DNA of 64,000 nucleotides from Planomonospora sp. ID67723 (GTDB lineage Bacteria > Actinomycetota > Actinomycetes > Streptosporangiales > Streptosporangiaceae). The notes beneath the pieces were generated by a model. That model made no database searches. It was not told the DNA's origin and was given only the letters and a program-made list of their open reading frames with translations. The stretch lies in contig NZ_JABTEZ010000002.1 in NCBI RefSeq assembly GCF_015711605.1, positions 1,116,001 to 1,180,000 on the forward strand. Direction: 5' to 3'. The first letter of the stretch is position 1. Each line of letters opens with the position of its first letter. Positions 44,469 through 54,043 of the stretch are shown here, piece after piece. Position numbers and translations under genes: made by a program.

Positions 44469-45497
44469 TCACGCCGAGGGCCGCGGCTCCGCGGCCGCCT
44501 CGCCGAACACCCACGGGTCGGCCTCGCACTGGGCGATGAAGTCGCCGGGGAACCCCAGCTCGAACTCGGCCGCCGACTCCAGCAGCCGGATCGCCTCCTC
44601 GGGAAGGGCGACGTCGACCGCGCCCAGGTTGTCGGCGAGCTGCCCGACGTCGCGCGCCCCGATGATCGGATGCACGGCGGCGGAGCGGGAACGGGTCCAG
44701 GCGATCGCCACCTGGGCCGGCGTGGCGCCCAGCTCGTCCGCGACGCGCCGCACGGCGCGCGCGACCGCGTGGTCGCGGGGGGTGAGGGAGGAGGGGTCGA
44801 TCCGGGTGCGCGCGGCCGGTGCTGCACCCGGTGCGTCCGGGCCGGTGAACTTCCCGGACAGTACGCCGCCGGCGAGCGGTCCCCAGGCGGCGACGCTCAT
44901 CCCGAACGCCTCGGCCATCGGCAGCAGTTCCCGCTCGATGTCGCGCTTGAGCAGGTTGTACGGCACCTGCAGGCCCGCGAACGGGGTCCAGCCCCGCCAC
45001 TCCGCCAGGGTGTTGGCCCGGCTGACCAGCCAGGCAGGGGCGTCGGAGATTCCCGCATACAGGATCTTGCCGGCGCGCACGGCGTCGTCCAGCGCCCGCA
45101 TCGTCTCCTCCACCGGGGTGTGGCGGTCCCAGACGTGCACCCAGTACAGGTCGATGTAGTCGGTCCGCAGCCGCCGCAGGCTCGCCTCCAGCGACAGGGT
45201 GAGGTTCTTGCGGTGGTTGCCGGCGGCGTTCGGGTCCCGGCGGTCACGGGAGATCGTGTACTTGGTGGAGACGACGAACCGGTCGCGGCGGCCGGTGAGG
45301 AGCTCACCGAGGACGGACTCGCTCTCGCCGTACGCCGAGGCCGTGTCGACGACGTTGCCCCCCGCCTCGGCGTAGGCGTCGAGCATGGCGCGGTGCTCCC
45401 GCAGCGCGCCGGGGCCGCCGCGCTCGTAGAAGGCCATCGCGCCGAAGAACAGCTCGGACACCCGCAGGCCGGTCCGGCCCAGCAGTCGGTAACGCAA
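44469..45497 (-). CDS. Aldo/keto reductase
   Basis: NADPH-dependent TIM-barrel oxidoreductase, 342 residues, of the group resembling AKR11/13 and voltage-channel beta subunits. Catalytic tetrad residues appear in VVDTASAYGESES (Asp, Tyr), VSTKYTISRD (Lys) and DLYWVHVWD (His). The NADPH-binding end shows PIIGARDVGQLADNLGAVDV. TTG start with AAAGGA 6 nt upstream. Same orientation as the PPOX gene upstream. Confidence 0.9.
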   Translation of the reverse strand: MRYRLLGRTGLRVSELFFGAMAFYERGGPGALREHRAMLDAYAEAGGNVVDTASAYGESESVLGELLTGRRDRFVVSTKYTISRDRRDPNAAGNHRKNLTLSLEASLRRLRTDYIDLYWVHVWDRHTPVEETMRALDDAVRAGKILYAGISDAPAWLVSRANTLAEWRGWTPFAGLQVPYNLLKRDIERELLPMAEAFGMSVAAWGPLAGGVLSGKFTGPDAPGAAPAARTRIDPSSLTPRDHAVARAVRRVADELGATPAQVAIAWTRSRSAAVHPIIGARDVGQLADNLGAVDVALPEEAIRLLESAAEFELGFPGDFIAQCEADPWVFGEAAAEPRPSA

Positions 45498-45577
45498 AGA
45501 AGGTCCTTTCCCGGGTCTGGTGTCTTTCGGGCCCGCCGGAACCGGGCGGGCGGCGTCGTTTCGGGGGTCGTGCCGCT

Positions 45578-46012
45578 TCAGGGCACGTCACGTGCCGCCA
45601 TCGCGAAGGAGTCGTTGTCGATGCCCCACGACAGGATCCGCCGCGGGCGGATCAGGATCCACGCGGGATCGAACGGGAACGGCGCGCCGAGACGCTCGCC
45701 CACCTGCTTCCCGCCCTCGTCGTAGGTCTCCGCGCGCCCGCGGATCTCGATCCCGCGGGGTGTCCACGGGTCCACGGCCGCGATGTCGTCGATGACGAAG
45801 GCCACGTCGGGGTGGTGGCGCGCATCGCGGAACTTCTTGCTCCCCGCCATGCCGGAACCGGCGACACCGCCGATCACGATCGCCTCGGCCTCGGGGTCGT
45901 AGACGACCCCCACAGGCCTGACCGCGGGCCTGCCGTCCCGGCCGACCGTGGCGAGGCGTCCCAGTGGCTGGCCGGTCAGGTAGGCGACTTCGCCGTCGGT
46001 GAATGCACTCAT
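45578..46012 (-). CDS. Pyridoxamine 5'-phosphate oxidase-family (split beta-barrel) flavin/F420-binding protein
   Basis: 144-residue split-barrel protein, single domain. The start FTDGEVAYLTGQPLGRLATVGRDGRPAVRPVGVVYDP and the later HPDVAFVIDDI are typical of small actinobacterial PPOX proteins that bind F420, FMN or heme. It probably reduces an unknown compound. ATG at 46012; divergent from the MmyB-type regulator 110 nt away, which likely controls it together with the aldo/keto reductase. Confidence 0.82.
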   Translation of the reverse strand: MSAFTDGEVAYLTGQPLGRLATVGRDGRPAVRPVGVVYDPEAEAIVIGGVAGSGMAGSKKFRDARHHPDVAFVIDDIAAVDPWTPRGIEIRGRAETYDEGGKQVGERLGAPFPFDPAWILIRPRRILSWGIDNDSFAMAARDVP

Positions 46013-46121
46013 GGCACCCGAGCCTGCCGGGCGCGCCCCCGCCCGGGGAGACCGCGGTGAGACTGGCCCCGGCAGGGCCACGATCGCAGCGGGGCGGCGC
46101 GCGCCCAATAGACTCCCCGCC

Positions 46122-46946
46122 ATGGCAGGCAACGAACTGGGCGTGTTCCTGCGCTCCCGGAGGGAGGCCGTCGCACCCGCCGCCGTGGGACTCCCCGGCG
46201 GCTCGCGCCGGCGTACACCCGGACTGCGCCGGGCCGAGCTGGCCACGCTCGCCGGAGTCAGTGTGGAGTACCTCACGCGGCTGGAGCAGGGACGCGACCG
46301 CCGGCCCTCTGCCGAGGTCCTCGCCGCGCTCGCCGACGCCCTGAGCCTCTCCGCCGGCGAGCGGGTCCACCTGCACCGCCTCGTCAAGGCGACGACCGGC
46401 GGCGCCTGCCAGAACGTCGCGTCGCCGACCCGCACCGTGCGCCCCACGGTACGGGCGCTGCTCGACCGGCTCGAACCGGCTCCGGCGCTGGTGGTCAACC
46501 GGTTGAGCGAGGTGCTCGCTCGCACGGCGGGCTACGACCGGCTCGCGGGCCCCCTCGGCCTGCTGGAGGCCGGCCCTCCCAACCTCGCCCGGTTCGTCTT
46601 CACCGATGCCCGGGCACGGGCCGCCTTCCCCGACTGGGACCGCGTCGCCGACGAGCGGGCCGCCGATCTCCGGGCCGCGGCGTCCCTCGGCGATCTCCAC
46701 GCCGCGGTCCTCGCCGAGGAGCTGACCGCCGCCGTCGGCGCCTCGTTCGGCGACCGCTTCACGGCCGCGGGAGCGCTCCCCGGGCGCACGGGCGTCGAAC
46801 GGTGGTCGCATCCTCTGGCGGGCGAGCTGTCGCTGGCGTACGAGAGCCTCGAGGTGCCCGACACCGACGAGCACCGTCTGATCGTCTATCTCCCGGCCGA
46901 CGAGGCCGCCTCCGCGGCGCTCGGCCTGCTGAACTCGACTCCCTGA
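46122..46946 (+). CDS. Helix-turn-helix regulator with MmyB-like ligand-binding domain
   Basis: 274 residues: N-terminal Xre-type HTH (TPGLRRAELATLAGVSVEYLTRLEQGRDRRPS) and a C-terminal MmyB-like PAS-related domain (PALVVNRLSEVLARTAGYDRLAG, WSHPLAGELSLAYESLEVP) thought to bind a fatty acid or other small ligand. Such regulators usually repress a divergent oxidoreductase gene, here the PPOX/aldo-keto reductase pair. Its stop codon lies inside a bidirectional hairpin. Confidence 0.9.
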   Translation: MAGNELGVFLRSRREAVAPAAVGLPGGSRRRTPGLRRAELATLAGVSVEYLTRLEQGRDRRPSAEVLAALADALSLSAGERVHLHRLVKATTGGACQNVASPTRTVRPTVRALLDRLEPAPALVVNRLSEVLARTAGYDRLAGPLGLLEAGPPNLARFVFTDARARAAFPDWDRVADERAADLRAAASLGDLHAAVLAEELTAAVGASFGDRFTAAGALPGRTGVERWSHPLAGELSLAYESLEVPDTDEHRLIVYLPADEAASAALGLLNSTP

Positions 46947-46983
46947 ATCCGGTCTCCGTGGGACGGCGGGAGACCGGATTCAG
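46943..46983. terminator. Bidirectional hairpin containing both convergent stop codons
   Basis: 15-bp arms CTGAATCCGGTCTCC and GGAGACCGGATTCAG with an 11-nt loop. The left arm includes the regulator's TGA and the right arm the MFS gene's TGA, so one 41-bp element ends both genes. Confidence 0.8.
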
Positions 46984-48557
46984 GCGGACGCCGGGGCCGG
47001 CTCGCCGCCCGCCCTGCCCGGCAGGGCCAGCGCGACCAGCGCGCCGGCGGCGCAGAGGACCGCGGTGAGCAGGAAGATCTCGCTGTACTCGGTGTGCAGG
47101 GCGGCCCGGACCTTCGCCTCGTACTCCGCCAGCCGCCGGGCGTAGACATCGGGCTCCACCCCGAACGGCAGCGGCGTGTCCAGGTCGGCGGTGAGCGACT
47201 GGAACCGGTGGAACCCCCAGGCCGACAGGGCCGCGACGCCCAGCAGCATGCCCATCATCCGGGCCACCACCACCGCCGCCGAGGCCACGCCGTGCTGGGC
47301 GGCCGGGACGGCCCGCAGCACGGCCGAGGAGACCGGCGCGATGACCAGGCCGAGCCCGAGACCCGCCACGATCAGGTCGGCGTCCATGCGGTACCCGGCG
47401 GCGGCCAGGTCCAGCGGCCACTGGCCGATGCGGACGTAGCCGGCCGCGGCCGCCACCAGGCCGCCGGCCGCCACCGCGCGCTCGCCGTACCGGTGGGCCA
47501 GCACCCCGCCGAGCAGGGCCGCCACGGAGAGCGCGACGAGGAAGCGGGACAGCACCAGCGCGCCGTCCAGCGCCTCCAGCTTGAGCAGCGTCTGCGCCGA
47601 TAACTGCACGTCCACGAGCGTGACCAGCAGCGCAGCGCCGGTCAGGAAGCTGACCCCGAGGGTGGCGAAGAACGGGCCGCGCAGCACCCCGGCCATGTCG
47701 ACCAGGCGGGTCCGCGCGCGGGTCTCCCACACGACGAACGCGGCCCCGGCCACGACCCCGGCGGCGATCGCCGGCAGGCCCCACGGAGGCAGGACGGACC
47801 GGCTCGGGTCGGGGTTGTAGAGCCCGGCCACGAGCAGGCCCAGCGAGAGGGCCAGCAGCAGCCCGCCGACCACGTCCACGCGGGCGGCGGGAGCGGTCCC
47901 GCGTTCGGGCGGCGGCACCGAGCGATGCACGGCCACCGCCGCCACGGCCACCAGCGGGACGTTCAGCCAGAAGATCGCCCGCCAGCCGCCGAGCTGGACG
48001 TCGCCGAGGTGCAGGGTGACCGGGACCAGGGCGGCCAGGCCCGCGCCGTAGAGCGGGCCCAGCACGCTGCCGAGCTCCTGGGCGGCGCCCACCGCGCCGA
48101 GCGCCACCGGGCGGCCGCGCTCGTCCCACAGGTCGCCGACCAGCGCCATGGTGATGGGCAGCAGCGCGCCGCCGGCGATGCCCTGGACCGTACGGCCCGC
48201 GACCAGCCAGGGGACCGTCTCGCCGAGCGCGGTGACGACCGAGCCGATCGCGAAGCCCGCCAGGCACAGGTGGATGAGCGGGCGCCTGCCGTACCGGTCG
48301 GAGAGCTGGCCGAGCAGGGGCATGGCCGCGATGTAACCCAGCAGGAAGCCGGTGACGATCGGAGTGGCCCGCTCCAGGTGGTTCTGCGGGACGTCGACGT
48401 CCTCGGCGATGTCGATGAGGACGGTGACGACGACGTAGGCGTCCAGCGCGGCGAGCAGCACCGCGGTGCCGCCGACGCCGAGGGCGACGCGCCGCCGGGC
48501 GGCCCGCCCCCGGTCGGGGAGGGCACCGGGGGAGGAGGCGGAGGGAGAGGAGGCCAC
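46980..48557 (-). CDS. MFS transporter of the 14-helix DHA2 family (P55-like)
   Basis: 525-residue drug:H+ antiporter-type transporter with 14 predicted helices; motif A appears as [14 protein letters not shown] and the helix-1 motif D region as [14 protein letters not shown]. It follows the lipoprotein gene by 4 nt. In mycobacteria the same order (lprG then the MFS gene Rv1410c/P55) exports lipids such as triacylglycerol and lipoglycans; I infer a similar job. An extracytoplasmic loop of about 60 residues after helix 13 fits P55-like proteins. Confidence 0.88.
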   Translation of the reverse strand: MASSPSASSPGALPDRGRAARRRVALGVGGTAVLLAALDAYVVVTVLIDIAEDVDVPQNHLERATPIVTGFLLGYIAAMPLLGQLSDRYGRRPLIHLCLAGFAIGSVVTALGETVPWLVAGRTVQGIAGGALLPITMALVGDLWDERGRPVALGAVGAAQELGSVLGPLYGAGLAALVPVTLHLGDVQLGGWRAIFWLNVPLVAVAAVAVHRSVPPPERGTAPAARVDVVGGLLLALSLGLLVAGLYNPDPSRSVLPPWGLPAIAAGVVAGAAFVVWETRARTRLVDMAGVLRGPFFATLGVSFLTGAALLVTLVDVQLSAQTLLKLEALDGALVLSRFLVALSVAALLGGVLAHRYGERAVAAGGLVAAAAGYVRIGQWPLDLAAAGYRMDADLIVAGLGLGLVIAPVSSAVLRAVPAAQHGVASAAVVVARMMGMLLGVAALSAWGFHRFQSLTADLDTPLPFGVEPDVYARRLAEYEAKVRAALHTEYSEIFLLTAVLCAAGALVALALPGRAGGEPAPASA

Positions 48558-48561
48558 GGGC

Positions 48562-49236
48562 TCACTCCGCCGGGGCGGTGACCTGGACCGGCACGTCGTA
48601 GTCGTCGAAAGCGACGATCACCTTGCCGCCGGCCAGCGGCAGGTCGGCCTTGAGCAGGCGGCTGGTGGCCTTGTCGATCCAGAGCGTGCCGTTCACGCTC
48701 TGCGCGAGCCCCGGAACCATCGTGGCGAGGATCTGCTGGGAGAGCGTGGCGGAGACCCGGTAGGCGTCGGCGCCGTCCACCTTCTCCTCGCCCTGGGTCT
48801 TCGGGTCCAGGGCGTTGGACAGGAGCTGGACGACCCCCTTCTCGGGATTGAGGATGGCCGACGGGTCGTAGATCGCGGCGAGCTGGCCGCGCGACATCTT
48901 CTGGAAGCCGCCGGTCACGCCCTTGAAGTACACGGTGTCGCCCACCAGGAAGAACTCGATCTCCAGCAGGCTGCCGGCCATGTCGACCTGGAGGGTCCCG
49001 TCGGCGTCGCCGGTGGCGCTGAGGCGGCCGGCGGCCTGCTTGACCTGCACCGGCGGGGTGCCTTCGGTCTGCATGGTGAAAGCGGTGGACTTGACGGCCC
49101 GCATCGCCTCCGCGGACTTCTTGACCAGGTCGGGACCGCTGGGCAGCGCGGCCTTTCCGCCGGAATCGCCGCTGCACGCGGTGACCAGGGAGAGCGCGGC
49201 GACCACCGCGGCGATGAAGATCCGTCGAGCAGACAT
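48562..49236 (-). CDS. LppX/LprG-family lipoprotein
   Basis: 224-residue lipoprotein of the LppX_LprAFG family; lipobox VTAC (Cys21). The mature part has the half-barrel repeats of lipid-carrier lipoproteins: [63 protein letters not shown]. These fold around a hydrophobic pocket that holds acyl chains. It is the first gene of the lipoprotein-MFS pair. Confidence 0.88.
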   Translation of the reverse strand: MSARRIFIAAVVAALSLVTACSGDSGGKAALPSGPDLVKKSAEAMRAVKSTAFTMQTEGTPPVQVKQAAGRLSATGDADGTLQVDMAGSLLEIEFFLVGDTVYFKGVTGGFQKMSRGQLAAIYDPSAILNPEKGVVQLLSNALDPKTQGEEKVDGADAYRVSATLSQQILATMVPGLAQSVNGTLWIDKATSRLLKADLPLAGGKVIVAFDDYDVPVQVTAPAE

Positions 49237-49334
49237 GGCCGGATCGTAGCGATCGCCCGGTCAACTGCGGGAGGATCGGCCGGTATCGGTTTCGCTTCAC
49301 CGTCCCCCGGCGCGGACGAACCGGGACGCTGTGG

Positions 49335-49799
49335 TCAGCGGAGACTCTTGAGGTGCTCCACCACGGGGGCGTAGGCCCTCTCCAGCTCGCGGAGCTGGTC
49401 GTCGGTGAGCAGGTCGATGAAGTGCTCCCGCACGCTGGCCACATGGTGCGGCGCGACCTTCTGTATGGTCTCCCAGCCGTGCGCGGTGAGCACGGCGAAG
49501 GTGCCGCGGCGGTCGTCCGGGCAGGTCTCCCTGGAGACCAGGTCGGCCGCCTCCATCCGGGAGATCTGGTGCGAGAGCCGGCTGCGGGACTGGATCGTGG
49601 CGTCCGCCAGGTCGCTCATCCGCATGCGCTGCTCCGGGCTCTCCGAGAGATGGACCAGGATCTCGTAGTCGTTGACGGAGAGCCCGAAAGCCTGCAGCTC
49701 GCGGTCGAGGCGGTGCTCGAGGAGCTTGTGGGCGGCCAGGTGGGTGCGCCAGGCCCGCTGTTCGATAGAGGTGAGCCAGCGGGGCTCCGCGGTGTCCAT
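49335..49799 (-). CDS. MarR family transcriptional regulator
   Basis: 154-residue winged-helix dimer: SVNDYEILVHLSES, recognition region RMSDLADATIQSRSRLSHQISRM and the wing DDRRGTFAVLTAHG. It precedes the lipoprotein-MFS pair on the same strand by 98 nt and may control it; alternatively it is autonomous. Confidence 0.92.
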   Translation of the reverse strand: MDTAEPRWLTSIEQRAWRTHLAAHKLLEHRLDRELQAFGLSVNDYEILVHLSESPEQRMRMSDLADATIQSRSRLSHQISRMEAADLVSRETCPDDRRGTFAVLTAHGWETIQKVAPHHVASVREHFIDLLTDDQLRELERAYAPVVEHLKSLR

Positions 49800-49854
49800 G
49801 GAACGAACCTACCTCAGACGACGGCGGCCTCTCCGCCTCAGGCGGGCATCGCCC

Positions 49855-50505
49855 TCAGCCGAAGGTGATGGGATGGTCGGAGATCGCGCAGGCCATGATG
49901 TCCGGGCCGTCCGGGCCGGTCCGCCACTCCAGCAGGTGCCTGCCCTCCCACTCCAGGGCGCGCGGCCGCCGGGAGTGGTCCAGGGGGAGAGCGGACAGGT
50001 CCGTCGTGCGCAGGCCGTCCAGGTTCAGCTCGCCGCGCTTGACGAGGGCCTCCTTGCGGACCCAGAGCCGGATCAGCGCCTCGTTGCCGTCGACCAGGGG
50101 CAGCTCCGCAGCGGCCAGGGACTGCTCGGCCAGGGACTCGTCGAGCGGGCCCGGCGGGACGTGCTCGGCGTCCACACCGATCCGGCCGGGGCCCGCCGCC
50201 GCGCACACGTACCCGCGGCTGTGGCTGAGGCTGACGCCGAGCCGGGGGATCTCGGCGAGGTACGGCCTGCCGTGCCCCGGACCGTGCAGCTCGCAGACCT
50301 GGAGCAGGGTCAGCCGGTCCTCGGGCACGCCGGTGATCCTGGCCGCGCACCGCCGTACCAGGACGTGGGCGGCGATGAAGTCGCGGCGGTCGGACTCCCG
50401 TACGAACCGGGCCGCCCGATCACGCTCGATCTCGGTGAGCAGGGCCGGCCCGTCGGCGGGGTAGATCTCGTCGGTGGGGCCGGCCAGTACCAGGGAGTCG
50501 TGCAC
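49855..50505 (-). CDS. 4'-Phosphopantetheinyl transferase (Sfp type)
   Basis: Transfers phosphopantetheine from CoA to carrier proteins of polyketide or non-ribosomal peptide synthases. 216 residues with the Mg-binding GVDAEH motif and the WVRKEALVK motif (WxxKEAxxK). GVSLSHSRGYV precedes them. It lies between the MarR gene and the mce operon without any synthase nearby, so it is a genome-wide enzyme. Confidence 0.92.
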   Translation of the reverse strand: MHDSLVLAGPTDEIYPADGPALLTEIERDRAARFVRESDRRDFIAAHVLVRRCAARITGVPEDRLTLLQVCELHGPGHGRPYLAEIPRLGVSLSHSRGYVCAAAGPGRIGVDAEHVPPGPLDESLAEQSLAAAELPLVDGNEALIRLWVRKEALVKRGELNLDGLRTTDLSALPLDHSRRPRALEWEGRHLLEWRTGPDGPDIMACAISDHPITFG

Positions 50506-50586
50506 GGGCTTCAGACTAGGCGCTTCGCGAGGTGTGAATGATTCCGCCCCGTCACAGGGCCTTTCTGGTGGCTCGTGTTCTCTGTG

Positions 50587-51489
50587 TCACTTGTCCTTCT
50601 TGGTGGGACTGGGGGAGGGTTCGGGCTCGCCGATGGCCTTGCCGTCCGGGTCCGTGAGCAACTCGTCGGCGGCGCCCATCACGGTCGCGTCGTTCACCCG
50701 CCACTCGCCGCCGGTCTTGATCAGGCCCAGCTCCATGTAGGCGCCCAGCATGCGCCGGGTGCCTGCGGTGCTCTTGACCTGGGAGTCGACCACCGTGACG
50801 GCCTTGGCCCTGCCCTCGGCGACCTCGGAGACGTAGACGCCCCGGATCGAGGCCGTCGAAGAGGCCTTCATCGCGGTGATCAGGCTCTCCAGCGGACTGA
50901 ACGCCTCGTTGTAGGTCTGCTCGAAGTCCTCCCCCGACAGGCTGAAGACGCGGTCGCGGTAGGCCTGCAGGTTGGCGTGGTCATACGTCTGCAGCGCCAC
51001 GGCGAACTCTCCCGCCCTGGTGGACACCGCCAGCCGCTCGGCCTTCTCCGCCGAGAGCCGGTCGGCCAGCCGCTCGGCAGCCAGCCACTGGATCGCTCCG
51101 AACACCGCCGCCCCGGCCACCGCCATCGCCACGACCGCGCCGATGAGCCGTCCCCGCCACGCCGCCGATCCCCGGCGGGCTCCCGCCGCCTCTCCGGAGC
51201 CGGAGCCGCCCTCCTTCTCCTCCTCCGCCACGGCCGCGGCGGCCGTGTCCTCACTCCCGGCCCGCTTCATGGCGGGGGCGTCGCCGTCCTCGACGGCAGG
51301 CCCGGCGCCGTCCTCGCCGGAGGCGGCCTCGGGACCCCCGGAGGCGGGAGGAGGGGCCGCTCCGGTGCCCCCGGTCTCCTCGGCGGTGCGGGTGGAGGGC
51401 CCGGACTCCGGCGCGGCCTCGGGCGACGCGGCGCGGTCCTCGGCGGCGTCCTGCGGGAGTTCCCCGGTCCGCTGGGGGGTGGGACTCAT
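50587..51489 (-). CDS. Mce-associated membrane protein
   Basis: 300 residues: about 110 disordered Glu/Ala/Pro-rich cytoplasmic residues, one TM helix (LIGAVVAMAVAGAAVFGAI), then an extracytoplasmic NTF2/VirB8-like domain with the family pattern LQTYDHANLQAYRDRVFSLSG and a final WRVNDATV strand. Proteins of this type (Mas) close many mce operons. ATG overlaps the MceF stop by 4 nt. Confidence 0.87.
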   Translation of the reverse strand: MSPTPQRTGELPQDAAEDRAASPEAAPESGPSTRTAEETGGTGAAPPPASGGPEAASGEDGAGPAVEDGDAPAMKRAGSEDTAAAAVAEEEKEGGSGSGEAAGARRGSAAWRGRLIGAVVAMAVAGAAVFGAIQWLAAERLADRLSAEKAERLAVSTRAGEFAVALQTYDHANLQAYRDRVFSLSGEDFEQTYNEAFSPLESLITAMKASSTASIRGVYVSEVAEGRAKAVTVVDSQVKSTAGTRRMLGAYMELGLIKTGGEWRVNDATVMGAADELLTDPDGKAIGEPEPSPSPTKKDK

Positions 51490-52871
51490 TTATCGCTCTC
51501 CTGTTCACGGCGGCGGGTGGCCCGGCCGACGGCGATCCAGCCGAGCACGCCGCCGGAGACGACGACGGCGAGGAAGGTCGCGACGACGAAGGGGGTGTAG
51601 TCCTGCGGGGCGGAGCCGGCATCCGCACCGGTGCCCTCGGCCGTGGTGCGCCCGCCCCGGTCTTCGGTGTCCTCGGCCTCCAGCGGACCCTCGCTCTCCG
51701 GCGGGGACGCGGTCGCCTCGCCGTCCGGCGCGTCGGTCGTCCCGTCCACCGGCCCGGCCGCGTCGTCGGGGTGGGGGCCGGTGTCCGGGTCGTCGTCGGC
51801 CCGGTTCACGGGCGGGACGGGGGCGCCCTTCGGGCAGGCGCGGAGCGCGGGCGTCGCCGGCGGGGCCAGCGGGCCCCGGTACTCCTGCGCCACCCGCGGG
51901 CCGCCCGGGACGCTGAAGATGAAGGTGACCCTGCCGTACAGGCCGCCGGAGTGCCGCTCGGTCACGTCGGCCAGGAGCGCCTGGGCGGTGGGGACCGTGC
52001 GCAGCACGTGGTTGATGTGCGCCCGGGTCTGCGGGGTGAAGACGACGCCCTGCCGCATCCCGGCGGCGGTCAGCGTGCAGGACAGGCCCGGGCGTGCGCT
52101 GTTGAGCAGGCGGTCGACCTGGCGGAAGAAGCCGGGTCCGTGGTCGAGCATGGCGTACAGCTGCTTGCGGGAGTCACGGATCGACCGGGTCACGCCCGCC
52201 AGGTCGGTCACGCCCTGCGAGAGCTCCTCGCGTTTGCCCGCGAGCGTGCCGGTCAGCCGGGTCAGATTCACCGACAGCTCGTCCAGCAGGTCGGTGTTGT
52301 CGGCCAGCGTGGTGGTGAGGTCGTGCGCGTTGTCCACGATCTCCCGGATCGACGTGGTACGGCCGTCCAGGGCGGCCGCCAGCTCGCGCACGATGGTCTG
52401 GGCGTCCTCGGGCGGCACCGCGTTCAGCAGCTTGCCGACCCCGTCGAACAGCTTCCTGTAGTCGAGCGGGACCGACGTGCTGGCCAGCGGGATGGTGGCG
52501 CCGGGAGGCATGGTGCCGCCTCCCGCGGCCCCGGCCTTCGGCGGGGAGATCTCCACGTACGGCTCGCCGATCGCGGACTTGCGGCGGACCTCGGCGGTGA
52601 CGCCGCGCGGGATCCGCACCTCGCGGTCGATGCTCAGCGCCACCACGATCTTGCCCGGCGCCAGCGCCACGTCGTCGATCCGGCCGATCCGCACGCCGAG
52701 ATAGGCCACGTCGAAGCCGCGCACCAGGCCGGGGGAGGAGACGAACTCCGCGTTGATGCGGTACGGCCGCTCGATGATGTCGAGCTTGATGATGCTGGTG
52801 AAGGCCCACACGGTCATCACGACACCGAGGACCGCGAAGAAGCCGAGATTGATCCAGATGCGGCTCCTCAT
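51486..52871 (-). CDS. mceF: Mce family protein F, with C-terminal TM anchor
   Basis: Sixth Mce subunit, 461 residues. N-terminal TM helix (INLGFFAVLGVVMTVWAF), MlaD core (VRGFDVAYLGVRIGRIDDV, KSAIGEPYVEISPP), a long helical region, then a mature tail with two cysteines, an acidic Pro/Asp/Glu linker and, unusually, a second TM helix (FVVATFLAVVVSGGVLGWIAV) followed by a basic end. The second helix would anchor both ends in the membrane. ATG at 52871 overlaps mceE by 4 nt. Confidence 0.9.
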   Translation of the reverse strand: MRSRIWINLGFFAVLGVVMTVWAFTSIIKLDIIERPYRINAEFVSSPGLVRGFDVAYLGVRIGRIDDVALAPGKIVVALSIDREVRIPRGVTAEVRRKSAIGEPYVEISPPKAGAAGGGTMPPGATIPLASTSVPLDYRKLFDGVGKLLNAVPPEDAQTIVRELAAALDGRTTSIREIVDNAHDLTTTLADNTDLLDELSVNLTRLTGTLAGKREELSQGVTDLAGVTRSIRDSRKQLYAMLDHGPGFFRQVDRLLNSARPGLSCTLTAAGMRQGVVFTPQTRAHINHVLRTVPTAQALLADVTERHSGGLYGRVTFIFSVPGGPRVAQEYRGPLAPPATPALRACPKGAPVPPVNRADDDPDTGPHPDDAAGPVDGTTDAPDGEATASPPESEGPLEAEDTEDRGGRTTAEGTGADAGSAPQDYTPFVVATFLAVVVSGGVLGWIAVGRATRRREQESDK

Positions 52872-54043
52872 CGCGGCGGCTCCAGCAGCAGGCGGAAGTC
52901 GTCCACCGAGTTCGGCTGCTTGGGCTTGGCCTTCTTCGGCTTGGGCAGCAGCAGGCCCTTGAGCCAGACGTAGGCCAGGAGCTGGCCGTTGACCACGATC
53001 GGCGGCTGGTCGATGAACCGCTGCACCCGGCTGATCAGGAGCTTCAGGTCCTCCTTGCCGCGCACCATCGAGGTGGAGACCCCGTCGAGCCGGAGCAGCA
53101 GGGCGCGCAGGCGGGCCGCGTGCCTGGGATAGACGGTGGCGTTGACCTCCTTGGCCAGGGCGGTCAGCTCCCTGAGCGTCTTCTTGACGTGCTTGCGGCC
53201 GTGGTTGAGCCGGGCGGTGGCGTCGTCGACGCTGCCGGGCAGTCTGTCCAGCTCCGCGCTGCCCTCGGCCAGGTCGTCGCCGAGCTTCGCCAGGCCGTCG
53301 ATGGTCCGGGCGAGGTCCCGGCGGGACTCGGCGTAGGCGGTGGTGACCTCGGTGGTCTGCCGCAGCAGCCGGTTGAGGTCCTCGCCCCTGCCGCCGATCC
53401 CGGTCGCCGCGGCGTCCAGGACGGCGTTCACGTCCTGGGCGCCGAGCGCGTCGATGAGCGGTCCGGCCCGCTGGGTGACCTGCTCGATGTCCGGCTGCAC
53501 CGAGGTCTTCGTGATCGTCGAACCGTCCGTCAGGAACGGCCCGGTGGTCATGTCCCTGCCGTCGGGCAGGTCCAGCTCGACGTAGTTCTCGCCCAGGATC
53601 GAGGTCTTGGCGACGGTCGCGGTGGTGCCCTCCGGCACCCGGTGCCCGTCCTCGACGGACATGGTGACCCTCGCCCGGTAGCCCTCCAGACGGATGCCGG
53701 TGACGCTGCCCACCCGCACGTCGGAGATCTGCACGCTGTGCCCGACCACCAGGCTCTGCACGTCGTCGAAGGTCGCGTTGAGGGTGAGCCCGCCCGACGG
53801 CGCGCCGATGGTCTGCAGGCTGCACGCCGCGGTCAGCGAGAGCGCCGCCAGCCCCGCCGTCACCCTTCCCCGGCGGCTCGTCCGGTGTGCTCCGTTCGCT
53901 GCGCGGGCGGCTTGCTGCGCTGCGCCGGCTGCTTCGCGCACTCCGCTCACCTCCCTCGCCTGCTCATGGCTCGTTCGGTGTGCTCCGTTCGCTGCGCGGG
54001 CGGCTTGCTGCGCTGCGCCGGCTGCTTCGCGCACTCCGCTCAC
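52868..54043 (-). CDS. mceE: Mce family lipoprotein E, with duplicated 31-residue N-terminal block
   Basis: Fifth Mce subunit, lipoprotein (lipobox LTAAC, Cys75 from the first GTG, Cys44 from the second). Mature protein has the MlaD domain (VVGHSVQISDVRVGSVTGI, AKTSILGENYVELDLP) and a coiled-coil needle segment. Two possible GTG starts, 54043 and 53950, lie 93 nt apart within an exact duplication; each sits directly after GGGAGG with almost no spacing. The first overlaps the mceD stop (GTGA). The duplicated peptide (GVREAAGAAQQAARAANGAH) is not Mce-like. Confidence 0.87.
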   Translation of the reverse strand: MSGVREAAGAAQQAARAANGAHRTSHEQAREVSGVREAAGAAQQAARAANGAHRTSRRGRVTAGLAALSLTAACSLQTIGAPSGGLTLNATFDDVQSLVVGHSVQISDVRVGSVTGIRLEGYRARVTMSVEDGHRVPEGTTATVAKTSILGENYVELDLPDGRDMTTGPFLTDGSTITKTSVQPDIEQVTQRAGPLIDALGAQDVNAVLDAAATGIGGRGEDLNRLLRQTTEVTTAYAESRRDLARTIDGLAKLGDDLAEGSAELDRLPGSVDDATARLNHGRKHVKKTLRELTALAKEVNATVYPRHAARLRALLLRLDGVSTSMVRGKEDLKLLISRVQRFIDQPPIVVNGQLLAYVWLKGLLLPKPKKAKPKQPNSVDDFRLLLEPPR

